From contig NC_068937.1 in the NCBI RefSeq assembly GCF_016801865.2, positions 112,073,068 through 112,137,067 on the forward strand: a DNA stretch of 64,000 bases. Direction: 5' to 3'. The first letter of the stretch is position 1. Each line of letters starts with the position of its first letter. Below are positions 35,891 through 47,083 of the stretch, in pieces. Below the pieces are notes generated by a model, which saw only the letters and a program-made list of their open reading frames with translations, ran no database searches and was not told the DNA's origin. A program made the translations under genes and the position numbers. The stretch is from Culex pipiens pallens. Taxonomy: Eukaryota > Arthropoda > Insecta > Diptera > Culicidae.

Positions 35891-36689
35891 TTCGCGATTA
35901 AAAGCTCCATAATTCCGACCGATAGCGTAAAGCATCGAAGAATGACGATTCAAATTTTTGCTGTTCGGTTACATACACAGCTAAAAAAGTAGTAATCGAG
36001 CTGCGTTTAAAAGGCCTGGGTGTAATATAAATATTGCATTATTTTATGCAATTTTATGTGATTTTACACCCTGAAATATGTAGTCCATCAGTATGGGAAA
36101 CCTACTTGACCGAAATGCCAAGCTCACATATGCGTTTATCCTGACAGCTTTTCATCGGTTTAATGGCCGAGTGGGATAAGGCGCCAGTCCTTACTTTTGG
36201 TGCTGGGTTTGAATCCCGACGAATACAACTTTTTTTTGTGTTTGCAAAAATTTTACATGCAGTGTGTAATATTAAGTGTTTATTTTGATGAAGGTGATGT
36301 GCATGCTTTTGCATGCGATTTCACCATCGGATTTTTTTGCTGTGTAGAAATGCAAACTTAAAATTTAATTTACAGCTCTTAGAACAACTTTTGAGAAAAA
36401 ATTCAAGTAGTACGAGTGTAAACTTTTTATCCTCTATAAATTAACGCAATAAAAAAAATGAAAAATATTTTTTCAAAATTATTTTTTTTCCATTTTTTTT
36501 ATTGCGTTAATTTATAGAGGGCAAAAAGTTTACACTCGTAATACTTGAATTTTTTCTCAAAAGTTGATCTAAGAGCTGTAAATTCAATTTTTAGTTTGCA
36601 TTCCTATGTAACCGAACAGCGAAAATTTGAATCGTCATTCTTCGATGCTTTGCGCCATCTGTCAGAATTTTTGAGCTTTTAATCGCGAA
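35891..36689. mobile_element. foldback element with TTCGCGATTAAAAGCTC termini
   Basis: Termini TTCGCGATTAAAAGCTC (35891) and GAGCTTTTAATCGCGAA (ending 36689) bound a nearly complete palindrome. The centre near 36475 has long arms ('attgcgttaatttatagagg', 'agtttacactcgta', 'agagctgtaaat'). A CACAGC MITE (35976-36344) interrupts only the left arm. The flanking sequence is continuous at 18660-18710, confirming an insertion of about 430 bp before the MITE arrived. Confidence 0.8.
35976..36344 (+). mobile_element. CACAGC MITE with internal tRNA-like unit (copy D)
   Basis: A 369-bp element flanked by TA (35974-35975 and 36345-36346). The opposite arm of the surrounding foldback preserves the empty site (complement at about 36595-36617, 'ggttacataggaatgc'), proving a TA duplication. 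The tRNA-like unit has TGGCCGAGTGG and GGTTTGAATCC, then a run of eight T. The 3' part of the tRNA-like unit is more diverged than in copies C and E. Confidence 0.9.
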
Positions 36690-36846
36690 TTATTAAATGA
36701 ATGTTAGGCAAAAAGCGTGGCTGGGACAAATTGCACCGCTGTGATGCTCTTTTGTAAAAACAGCGGTGTCATCTAGTGGTGACTAGTTAAAAATGCTTTT
36801 ACCCGTTGCATTTTGTCCCAATAGTAAAAAAAGTAAATCTTTCCCA
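36690..36846. repeat. continuation of the 'gcattttgcccc' repeat
   Basis: Matches 18690-18800 ('aaacagcggtgtcatctagtggtgac'). It is interrupted on the right by the inverted 160-bp unit and the MITE. Confidence 0.6.
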
Positions 36847-37215
36847 CACAGCTAAAAAAGTAGTAATCCAGCTGCGTGTAAAAGACCTGGGTGTAAAATA
36901 AATATTGCATTATTTTATGCAATTTTATGTGATTTTACACCCTGAAATATGTAGCCCATCAGTATGGGAAACCCACTTGACCCAAATATCAAGCTCATTC
37001 ATGCGTTTGTCCTTACAGCTATTCATCGGTCTGATGGCCGAGTGGGCTAAGGCGCCAGTCCTTACTGTTGGTGCTGGGTTTGAATCCCGTCGGTTGCAAC
37101 TTTTTTTTTGTGTTTGCAAAAATTGTACATGCAGTGTGTAATATTAAGTGTTTATTTTGACGAAGGTGATGTGCATGCTTTTGCATGCGATTTTACCATC
37201 GGATTTTTTGCTGTG
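36847..37215 (+). mobile_element. CACAGC MITE with internal tRNA-like unit (copy E)
   Basis: A 369-bp element from CACAGCTAAAAAAGTAG to GCTGTG, flanked by CA on both sides (36845-36846 and 37216-37217). The empty site is seen reverse-complemented at 35525-35545. The tRNA-like unit has A and B boxes and a run of nine T. It is the best-preserved copy together with C. Confidence 0.9.
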
Positions 37216-37354
37216 CAGTTCCTGAGGGGAACACCCTTGAAGAGTATCGGGGCCGGCATTTACAAAGCGGATTCAGTGGCAGTTTCATTCTCAACTTAAT
37301 GTTAACATGTTAAGGTTAATGTTAACATTCCATAGGTCGCCTCCCTAAGGTGTC
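37216..37354. repeat. 160-bp repeat unit, right member of an inverted pair
   Basis: Reverse complement of 35391-35550, ending CCTCCCTAAGGTGTC. Together they could be the arms of one element or two opposed insertions. Confidence 0.7.
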
Positions 37355-37364
37355 AATCTTTTGC

Positions 37365-38224
37365 CCCAATGTTGTGGTGCATTTTGCCCCGCATGATTGA
37401 TTGAATTTTTTTCACATGGATGACAAAGAATATTAGTTGTTTTAGAGCAGTTAGTTGTTTTTTGATATGATATGTGAAATTTTCGGAGGAATCCGATAAA
37501 ACTATTTTCAGACATAGGCTCTTTGGTCCAGACAGGGTCAGAACGCCATTTTAAGTTTTCATGCGGCTTTTCAAATGTTAAGCTGGATTTTTGAAACTTC
37601 TTACTATTTTTTCCAAATAGCCAAACTCATCACCTTTGACTGACGAAAATTGCCATTTTTGAACCACCCTAGCACGATGTAGGTCACCCTAATAACCAAA
37701 CAAAAAAATACTGGTCTAATTATTTTGGCCAAGCAACCCCCAGAAATATTATTAGCCCGATCGGCAACTTTTTTTCGGTTTAGGCTCTTTTCAAATGGAA
37801 TTGCTGTATAAAAATTCGCCACAAATCAATTTTCGATCTCTAAAATGAATTGGAAAAAGGAATTTTTAAAACATAAAAAAGGGTTGGAAGTGTGACAAGT
37901 TGTATGTGACTTTTACAATGTTTAAAAAAATTACATTTTTTCTTGGGTCAACTTTGGCTGCGTTTTTTATTATATGCTTCTAAGAATGTTTAAGAATTTA
38001 AAACATAACGGTTTCATTATTCTAGAGTAAAAAATGTAAAAAACATGCAAAAAAAAAATGGAAAAGTGCAAATGCAAATTTAGGTACTAAAAATTAAACA
38101 AGAAAAATATAAAACATGAAAAGCAAAGTTTTTCGTAGGTTAAAAGGGGCTCAAAATGATCACCTGAACACGGGAACAATAAAAATGTTTGAAAAAAAAT
38201 TGGAGAGTAGAGGGTTAACAAAAA
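37365..38224. other. AT-rich DNA, no gene seen
   Basis: 37365-37400 continues the repeat related to 18790-18860. The remainder has poly-A and poly-T stretches but no recognisable gene. Confidence 0.4.
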
Positions 38225-38535
38225 AAACTCAATGATCAGAAAAAGATAGATTGCTGATGTTATTGTTCACAGCTATAAAGCTTATTTTTCTGAGAACAAT
38301 GACCCGATGACCAAAAAATTTAAAAAAAGAAATGGATTTTTAAATCAATTTTGAAAAATTATCTTCGCGGTCTTTTTTGAAAGAAAAGCTCCAACTTGAC
38401 AGCTCGTTCCAAGGGGACCATAGTTTATCCTTTGAAAAAATGTTGTGTTGTTATTTATTTTTTTGCATTAAAATGAAAAAAAGTGATCAGAAATGGTTGT
38501 TAATCCTATTTTTTACCGTTGTACATAAAAATTGA
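38225..38535 (-). repeat. interspersed repeat pair (opposite orientation to 17745-17965)
   Basis: Reverse complement of the landmarks listed at 17745. Longer and diverged. Non-coding. Confidence 0.55.
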
Positions 38536-39780
38536 CACAGGGCTTTAATACCCAATTGGGGCGTATCATTCGGTTCACCTTAACTTTTTTTAAAAAGATT
38601 GAAATTGTATTTTTTTTCTCTTAAAAAATAACATAAATGGTTGTTATTTTACTCATAGTTAATTGTATTTACAAATGTTTTTATTTTAAATTAATTATTT
38701 GTCTGATCAAATATTATGAAAAAGATTTACGAAAATCTCCCATCCTCAGCAAAGTTTCGCACCTTTCTGCGGTGAGAAGGGTTTTTAATTTTCAACGACG
38801 TCGACACCGTAAAAAATAAACAATGACACACACACACGCCTCCACCGCAGAAAAGTTAAAAAGTCACCGTACGCTTGCCGACATAGAAACCTGCACTCGC
38901 AGGTTGAAGAAAAAAAAAACATCAAAAACAACAAACAAACCAGCCCAGATTACCATCAGGAGTTTTAAGAAGGGACACGGAATACGGATCCCCGGTAGCA
39001 ACGACCGCTGGAGATGAAAAAAAAAGAACTGTCAGAAAGCAAGATGAAAGGATCACGGGAGGAGTAGGGTTAGGGGGAAAGAAGGGGATGAATGTCATCC
39101 CTGCAGCAAATTTTGACGTACTGGAAAGTGTTATTCCATTTTTCTTCCGTTTTTTTTTTTTTCATAATCTACATAAGCCGTTTTCTGACAAACTCCGACC
39201 TAATGACGGTGAGGTTATGTTTGGCCTACTAAGATTCAAACCGACCCGAACGTCGTGTCGCATCGACAGTTGTTAATGGTTTGTTTTGTTGAGACGGAAA
39301 TAGGACCAAACTAAGTACACTGTCCCTAAACCGGGTCCCTGCAAGCAACCCTTATCGCTCATGACGGCTTCTCTAAAATCGCACCGTGAGGAGCCTCACC
39401 GTGGTGCGGTTTTTGGCATGAATATTCATCAAAAAACGGGTGGCTTGTCTCGGTTCCGGATCCCGGTCCGGGGACAGTCAAGCCACCGCGAGCAAGGAGT
39501 GTTCTCGCTACGGCTTGCGGTGCGACAAATGGTGAGTAATGGATATGATTCCGTTTCCGGCGTGGCGGAAGTCTGGCCGGGGGAGGAAAAATGCTGGCTT
39601 GGATTGATGTATCTGTGTCTATTTTTGAAATGTTTGCCGTGACGAGTAAAACGGGGAACGGAAACGTAAGGTCAATGTTTCAGCGTAAAATGTCTGTTGA
39701 CGTTCTGTTTAGGGAATGATACAAATGAGTGATGTAATAATATACCAATCTGTCAATTTGTGAACCTGTCAGTATGATAA
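38536..39780. other. unique DNA with a strong hairpin; no gene assigned
   Basis: 38536-38760 is AT-rich. 38820-39660 is GC-richer and unique. A 93-codon frame at 39361-39642 has no recognisable domain. The notable item is the stem-loop at 39375-39414, listed separately. Confidence 0.35.
39375..39414. other. strong stem-loop
   Basis: AAAATCGCACC pairs perfectly (11 bp, one G-T) with GGTGCGGTTTT. A small asymmetric bulge follows, then GTGAG pairs with CTCAC around a four-base loop. A short T-run follows. The sequence is not repeated elsewhere in the window. Function unknown; it could be a structured RNA element or chance. Confidence 0.4.
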
Positions 39781-39784
39781 CACC

Positions 39785-39835
39785 GACCAACAAAATTTCT
39801 CCACGGGCTCAACTTTAGGGGAAGCATGAAGTTTA
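39785..39835. repeat. partial copy of the foldback at 54817-54950
   Basis: Carries 'ataacaccgaccaacaaaatt', 'gggctcaac' and 'ggggaagcatgaag', in the same order as the complement of 54890-54945. Confidence 0.6.
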
Positions 39836-42417
39836 AGGTTCCCAAAAACCAGTGCACTTTAAAGTTCAAAAGTTTTGAAATACCGGAGTCGGTGTCGGCG
39901 AATTCACAGTAGCTGGAGTCGGAGTTATTGTTGTAGTTGGAGTCAGTGGATTCATTTTTTTAGAGCTGTAGTCGGATTTGCTTCAAGAGCTACCAATTTC
40001 CGCGGCCTCATAACTTTGATAAGATTGATTTATTTTTATCTTTTGCTCAAGGCCAAAATGCCGATAGTCGCCAAGTACGGCACTGAACTGAAACGGAAGT
40101 TTTTAATGCCCAAACACGGTTTAAAAGGGAAACCACTCTATGTCGTCATCGTTTTCCCACGAACCGTGCTGCCATCATCGCTCTACGACGAAACATATTT
40201 TCCTATCAATTAGCGAGAAATTTGAAACAATAACCAAATCGAAGCCCCGGACTAGAAGCCGCAAGCTAGAGCCACAACATCAACGACGGCGAAGCTCAAC
40301 CGCTTGCGTGTGTGTTTGTGTCATCGAAAGTTCTACCAAAAACCCCGAAATCGTTCCGGGACCTGGTCCACGGCCAATGAATCACGCGAGCATATTTATT
40401 CCTCCCGAGGCAAAGTTATCTTCTCTGGCTGGTCGGCCACAACGAGTAGGCCACGGACAAGCGGAGTGACAGTTGGTAGTTGCGAAAACGTGCCATTGGT
40501 GGCGCGTCGCGCAGCGAGGAGTACGCGCTCCAGTGTTCTGTGACCAATCATTATTATAATGGCGCGTTCCGGGGACATCATCTTGCCGCGGCGTCGGTCG
40601 TCAATATCGCGCAAGTGAACCGAAAGAGGTCGCCTTGCGGCGAGTGACTCCTGCGAGCTAATTGTCATTCGTTGTCGTGCTGCCATCCTGGTGCACGGAG
40701 CAGTGATTGTGAAACATCGAGAATTTTGCATTAATTAACGTTAAATAACGAACGAACGCGTGGGACGTTCGACAATTTTGGCAGCCCCGGTTCTCGATGA
40801 CGAAGCAACCGATGCCGTATCGGAACTGTAATGAAACATTCATCAGAGAAGGAGACAACTCAATCACGCAGTAGGCCGGTTGAGGTTAGGTCTATTCGAA
40901 GGAGGGTACATTTTTAAACAGAGCACGCCAACGTCGGACTGACTACTGTTGCTTCGAACGACGAAATCTGGTTGGCAATCAGATCATGGCAGGCTGTGTG
41001 TTTCTGAGCTTTGAAGTGAGTGTGAGCAAGCACTTGATGGAAAGACATGTGTTTTCCAGTATGTTGAGAACATTGGCAAACAGTCTCTATACACTCGTTG
41101 ACAAGACAATGCTCTATCTTTTGGGAGGTGGTCAGTGTTAGCAGATTATTAGAATCGGTTTAACTTTGTGTGGTTAGGCCATCTCGATCTACGAGCTGAA
41201 TAAATAAAAATACTCTGGATTTTTTTCAATCTGTCCATCTGTCAATCTATCATTCAGCCAATATGTCAATCTATTAAGCTGTATATTTAGCATTATGGCT
41301 GTCAAACCATCAATTTGTATAACTGCTATTTTGCTGGCAACACTGCAGCTCCAGACTAATGCTCTTCACATGCTAAGTGATTAAACTTTCCTACAAGCAG
41401 CAGATTTACTGTTTGCACAGGACTCAACGGATTCCTAAGACGGCATGTACTCTTCTGGAACCACTTTCGGGGTAACAGTGGTCCTAGGAGTGAGTCAAGA
41501 TTTAACAACTAAGTACACACACACACACACACACTTCCCACACTAACTGCCAGTTGCATCCTGGCGGCTCATCTCGCTCGAAACGAGTCCTGAACGGTCG
41601 GCTGAGATGATGGTGCTCATTAATGCAAACCAGTCAGCGTCGGGTAAAACCGAACGCAAACATTCCTGGCAGCCGGGGAACGTGACCACGATGGACCGGA
41701 TCCGGCCACCTAGATGGACATCGACAAAGTCACTTGTAGCTTAAGCCGTGGCTACACAAAGTCCGCTCGGCTGACCATCGCCGTACCGCACTGCAGGACG
41801 ATGGATGCTTTGGATGGGTGGAGCCTGTCCTGATGGGAATCTTGGAACGGACGTCCGAACATGGGTTTCGCTACAAGGTGAGTTTTGTGTTGAGCGAACG
41901 TTAGAGGATTACAAATTTAGGGTGTTTAACCGTGCGGTGAAGTGCCTTCGAATAGTCACATTTTTGAGTCAACTGGCGGTTCGGGTGCGTAATCACACTT
42001 TATAAAGTTGTCGTGATCGTGCTATCTGTTCGCACGTCGATTTTGGGCCAAGTTTAGTTAAGAATGCCATTTTGTGAATCACGCCACCTCTTGATCCTCT
42101 CAGAAAACCAAAATTAGATTTTATTCCCCACCTGGGGCAAATCGGGACTACAGTTTGAATAGGCTGTGTTTTAGAGCACTTAAAAGCCTGAAATTTGGGA
42201 ATGAATGAACAAATTTTGTTACTCTGAATCTGGTCTAACCAGAACCACTTCAAAAAAGCAAAAAATTAGACTGCAACATTGCTTAAACTGCTGTCCCATT
42301 TCGCCCCATGTGTCCCGATTCGCCCAAAATGACGGTATTTAAATACTTTCTAAGAATCATATTTTTCTGAAGGAAAATCAGTTCGAATCACAAAACTGAA
42401 AATAAGTTTCTAGGTTA
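39836..42417. other. unique DNA with promoter-like GC island; one possible plus-strand splice donor
   Basis: 39885-39955 has imperfect 'ggagtcgg' iterations. 40230-40800 is CpG-rich and promoter-like. A CA run sits at 41518-41536. 41690-41876 is GC-richer and ends CTACAAG|GTGAGT, a good plus-strand donor, but no frame through it looks like a real protein, so any exon would be non-coding. 42020-42330 is partly repetitive (relative of 16366-16440). Confidence 0.3.
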
Positions 42418-42597
42418 GGCGTCATCCATAAAGTATGTCACGCAAAAATCGGCCAAAATTAACCCCCCCCCCCCCTCCCCACTATGTCACACTTTGTCAC
42501 ACAAAGTTGAACCCGCCTCAAAAAGTACGTCACATTATGCCAGACCCCCCCCCCCCTCTCCTTTTATATGGGTTTTTTATAGTTTTTATTTCTTTAA

Positions 42598-43101
42598 AGG
42601 GTTACATACATGTAGAAAATCACAAAATTATATATTACAGAATATTTGATAAATCCACTCAGAAGATGATTATTAATCACTCCTGAAAGTTTTATGAAGA
42701 TATTTCATGATTAAACTGAGTAAGAGACGATTTAAGTTCAAAATTTTGCCATGCGCAAAGCGGGCTGTCAAACTTTGTAGGCGTTTTTTCTCTTTTTTTT
42801 AAAATAAACTTTTTGAAAATCGGGCTTCGTCATGCATACTGAGTCGGTTTAACGAGTCTTCACCAAAATTTTGAGCCGATTTAGTTAAGACAATATTAAG
42901 ATATCGTGGCACCCGTTTTTTGAAACTGCTCACTTGAAATTGTTATATCCCGGCATCGATGCAACCAAATATCTTCAAATTTGTTTTGAAAGTAGGTGAA
43001 AAGGTATATTTTAATGCCATGAAAAAAGAATTAAAAATAAGTTGATGTGTGTGCTCATATTAACCTCTGACTTTTTTGGTGATATACATGTATATAACCC
43101 C
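42598..43101. mobile_element. piggyBac-like MITE (copy 2)
   Basis: Flanked by TTAA (42594-42597 and 43102-43105), with ends AGGGTTACATACATG and CATGTATATAACCCC. The 504-bp interior is related to 14026-14711 but has a deletion and an altered first base. No transposase. Confidence 0.8.
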
Positions 43102-44537
43102 TTAAACTCTCAAAATTTTGGTATTTTTGCCAATTTTAATAGGAAAAAAAAAAATTGTCTAATTCAAATAAACAACAAACATTGCGATATAAAAACAGTT
43201 TTGTATCATTTAAAAATTAGAAGACCTGGTATAAATTCAAGTATTAAAAAATCTTGAATAAGTTCAAACCATTTATAGCAGTTTTCTTATGAACACCCTG
43301 CTTTCAAAGCATTTATTTTTATCGAGCTAAAATTTGCAAAATATTGAAGTTCCAGCTGAATAAAAAAATAGACTATGAGCAGTTCTCTACGAAATCGGTT
43401 TTTTTTCTTCAATTTTGATTTTTGTATTTTTTAATCCGACTGAAACTTTTTTGGTGCCTTCGGTATGCCTAAAGAAGCCATTTTGCATCATTAGTTTGTC
43501 CATAAAATTTTCCATACAAATTTGGCAGCTGTCCATACAAAAATGATGTATGAAAATTCAAAAATCTGTATCTTTTGAAGGAATTTTTTGATCGATTTGG
43601 TGTCTTTGGCAAAGTTGTAGGTATGAATACAGACTACACTAAAAAAAATGATACACTGTAAATAAATTTGGTGATTTTTTTATTTAACTTTTTATCACTA
43701 AAACTTGATTTGCAAAAAAAAAACACTATTTTTAATTTTTTTTATTTTTTGATATGTTTTAGAGGACATAAAATGCCAACTTTTCAGAAATTTCCAAGTT
43801 GTGCAAAAAATCTTTGACCAAGTTATGAATTTTTTAATCAATACTGATTTTTTCAAAAAACCGAAATATTGGTCGCAAAAAAATTTCAACTTCATTTTTC
43901 GATGTAAAATCAAATTTGCAATCAAAAAGTACTCTAGTGAAATTTTGATAAAGTGCACCGTATAATTTTCAGGTAACTTTTTTGAAAATTGTCGCAGTTT
44001 TTCATTTTTTTAAAATTGTGCACTTGTTTGCACACTTTTGGAAAAAATATTTTTGAAAAGCTGAGAAAATTCTCTATATTTTGCTTCTTCGGACTTTGTT
44101 GATACGACCTGACCTGTTGCTGAGATATTGCAATGCAAAGGTTTTTTTTTTTCATAAAATTATTTTTATTAGGTCCTTTTCGGTACTGGGACCTGGTTAG
44201 GACCGAGTCGGCTTTTGTAATTACAAAAAACTTAATAATTACAGAGGATCTTGTGTGTAAATGTTAGTGGGAGGGGAGCCGATTACCCGCGGCCTACTCG
44301 GGGTTAGTAGGGAAGGGATTGATGTTAAAGACAAGGCGTGGGATGGGAAGGGGGATTGTGTAGGGGTCTTGGATGGCTCTGCTGGCCTTTGCTTGTGTCC
44401 TCAGCCGCAACTCGGTGTCCAGCTGCTGGGGCGTTCTTGCTTTGCTTCCGGTGCAATCCAGAAACGACGGCTTTGTGCGAAGGCGAGTTATACTAACAAA
44501 AGGAAAACTAACTGAAGGAAAAATAACTGGAAGAAAA

Positions 44538-46016
44538 CTAAATGGATATTTTGGAATCTACGAGGAATTGATAGATCGGATAGAGAACATCAAGGTCTAG
44601 TTGAGATAACGCGTCTCGCATCGGGATTTCTGGTGGTCTTCCTCGGGCCCTGAGGGTATCTTTCAACTTAATTCTGTGAGCCTGGTGATCTGGACACGCC
44701 CATACGAGATGGTCGATGTCCTGATAACCCTGCCCACAGTCGCATAAGTTTGTATCACTCATGTTGATACGGTACAGATGAGCCTTGGATGAGTAATGGT
44801 TCGACATAAGGCGGGACATCGTTCTGATGAATCCACGCGTCAAGTCCATTCCCTTGAACCAGGCTTTTCTTTGCACCTTAGGTCGTATGGAATACATCCA
44901 ACGTCCCTTGGTGTCGTCGTCCCATTGTTTTTGCCAATCCAGAAGCGCACGCTGCCTCGGCAAACCGTAGCATTCTTGTAGGCTAATTGGCCTTTCAAAA
45001 ATGTCTCCACTCTCAGCACCCTTCTTGGCGAGCAAGTCCGCTTTCTCATTACCCGGAATCGAGCAATGAGCGCGGACCCACACCACCGTGATGCTGAAGG
45101 ACTGAGCCGCCAGGTTGTTTAAAGTCTTGCGTATTTCCGTGAGGAAAAACGCAGACTCCCTGGTCGGCTTCAGAGACCGGATAGCCTCAACAGAGCTAAA
45201 GCTATCGGTGAAGATGAAGTAGTGGTCAGGTGGCATGGTCTCGATGATTCGCAGTGCGCAGTAAACCGCGGCTAACTCTGCGACGTAAACCGAACTCGGG
45301 TCCTTCAGCTTAAAGAACAGCTGATAAGATTCATGATAAACACCGAAGCCCGTACAGCCGTCGAGCTTGGAGCCATCGGTGAAGAATCTGTTGTTTGGAG
45401 GAACATGGTTGTACTTTGATGCGAAGATCGACGGTACAACCCCCCGCAGAAGATGGTTTGGGATACCGCGAGTATCGGCTTTCATGGACGTGTCGAAACC
45501 AATCAGGGTGCTGCTGGTTAACGGAGGCGTGCGCTGTACCGTTGTGCTCGGGCTCCACTCCCACGATGACATAAAGTCATAATATAGAAGCATGCGCCGA
45601 GACTCAACGTGAAGGTTCAGCAACGTTTCAAAGTTGTCAATTACCAGTTTATTCCTGTAATCACACCGGATCAGGAACCGGTAAGACAGTTCGTAGTAAC
45701 GAGTTCGCATAGGCAACACTCCCGCCAAGACCTCGAGGGTCATGTTGTGAGTTGAGTGCATGCATCCCAAGACAATGCGAAGACTTCGGTACTGTATCCG
45801 CTGGAGAACCAACAAGCGTGATTTCGCAGCTGACTGGAAGCAGAAACTGCCATATTCCAGCACCGAGAAAATCGTTGTCTTGTACAGTCGGAGCAGGTCA
45901 GAAGGATGAGCACCCCACCGGTTGCCAGAGACACTGCGCAGAAAATTAGTTCTTTGCAGGCACTTTTGCTTCAGGTAGTTAATGTGCTTCCCCCATGTTC
46001 CCTTTTGGTACCCATG
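44538..46016 (-). pseudogene. non-LTR retrotransposon RT thumb, RNase H and C-terminal cysteine motif (frame continues after a frameshift)
   Basis: From about 46016 the frame encodes the end of the reverse transcriptase ('LYKTTIFSVLEYGSFCF'). The first internal ATG is at 45863. An RNase H domain follows with DGSK, the glutamate of VAELAAVYCAL, the aspartate of FTDSFSSVEA and 'GNEKADLLAKKGA', the expected D-E-D-D acidic set. The C-terminus has a Cys/His motif (CDCGQGYQDIDHLVWAC). The frame then runs uninterrupted to the stop at 44538. Non-LTR elements that keep RNase H belong to the I, R1, LOA and related clades. I cannot settle the clade. Confidence 0.9.
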
Positions 46017-47083
46017 TACATGAAGTGATCCGACTGCTCGATAGTCTTTCCCGAGAGAGAAAGATTGAGCTGTGCCGGTTCATGCTTCCCCGTAAAAACG
46101 ACCAGTTCCGTCTTCGCCGGAGAGAATTCAATACCCTTTTCAACTGCCCAATGGGCCAAGTTGTTCAGGGTATCTTGCAAGGGTTCTAGCAGATCGACTT
46201 CCTTCTTGGCAGCGATTGAAACCACTGCGTCATCTGCGTACTGTATAAGGGAGCAGTCTCCGGTCAAGCAATCATCGATATCGCTGACGTAGAAGTTATA
46301 CATGGATGGACTAAGGCGTGAGCCTTGTGCCAAACCCATGTAACTTATCCGGGTGATTGCCAGATCACCTTGCACAAAGTGCATGTGTTTTTCTGACAAC
46401 AGGTTGATGAGGAAGTTGCACATCGTCGGATTGAGACCGCTCCGCCGCAGCTTTACTCCCAACACATCGATGGAGACTGAATCGAATGCACCCTTGATGT
46501 CTAGAAAGACAGAAGCCATTTGCTGTTTCTTACCACGGGCTATGTCGATCCCTGTGGCCAGCAAGGCTAGACAGTCGCTTGTTCCCTTGCCTCTCCGGAA
46601 GCCATACTGCGTGTCAGACAGCAAGTGCTCTCGTTCCATCCATGGTTCGAGGCGGTCGAGGATCATCTTCTCCAGCAACTTGCGTAGACACGACAGCAAG
46701 CTGATTGGACGATACGAGTTGTGGTCGGACGCCGGCTTACCGGGCTTTTGAATGGCAACCACCCGGACCTGTCGCCATTCGTGTGGAATTACGTTCTGCT
46801 CCACCAACGTGTTGAACAGTTTCAACAGACGCTGCTTGGCGACGTCCGGAAGATTCTTCAGCAAGCTGAACTTGATCTTGTCCGGACCAGGAGCAGTGTT
46901 GTTGCCCGTCAATAGTGCTATGGAGAGCTCTACCATCGAGAAGGGAGGATTAGAATCACTCCCATCAACAACGTCGAATGATGGTTGTGTCGGCACCGAG
47001 TCCGGGCACACCTTCTTGGCGAAATCCAATATCCACTTGTCCGATTTTTCCACACTCTCGTTCGGAACGGAACCTCTACGCAT
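45971..47083 (-). pseudogene. non-LTR retrotransposon reverse transcriptase (N-terminal part of fragment)
   Basis: The frame covers most of a reverse transcriptase domain: the PDKIK region, 'SYRPISLLSCLRKLLEKMI', 'QYGFRRGKGTSDCLAL', 'LDIKGAFDSV', 'AQGSRLSPSMYNFY' and the catalytic box YADDAVV. Upstream endonuclease and gag are missing because the copy is 5' truncated. The frame is lost at about 46010-46017. The next frame reads KGTWGKHINYLKQKC, the expected continuation, so a small frameshift or deletion separates it from the RNase H part. With this break the copy cannot make an intact enzyme. Confidence 0.9.

Noticed and set aside
41690..41876. Coding exon ending at the GTGAGT donor at 41876
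   Set aside because: The donor is good, but every frame through the segment is short or interrupted and lacks a recognisable product. At most a non-coding exon.
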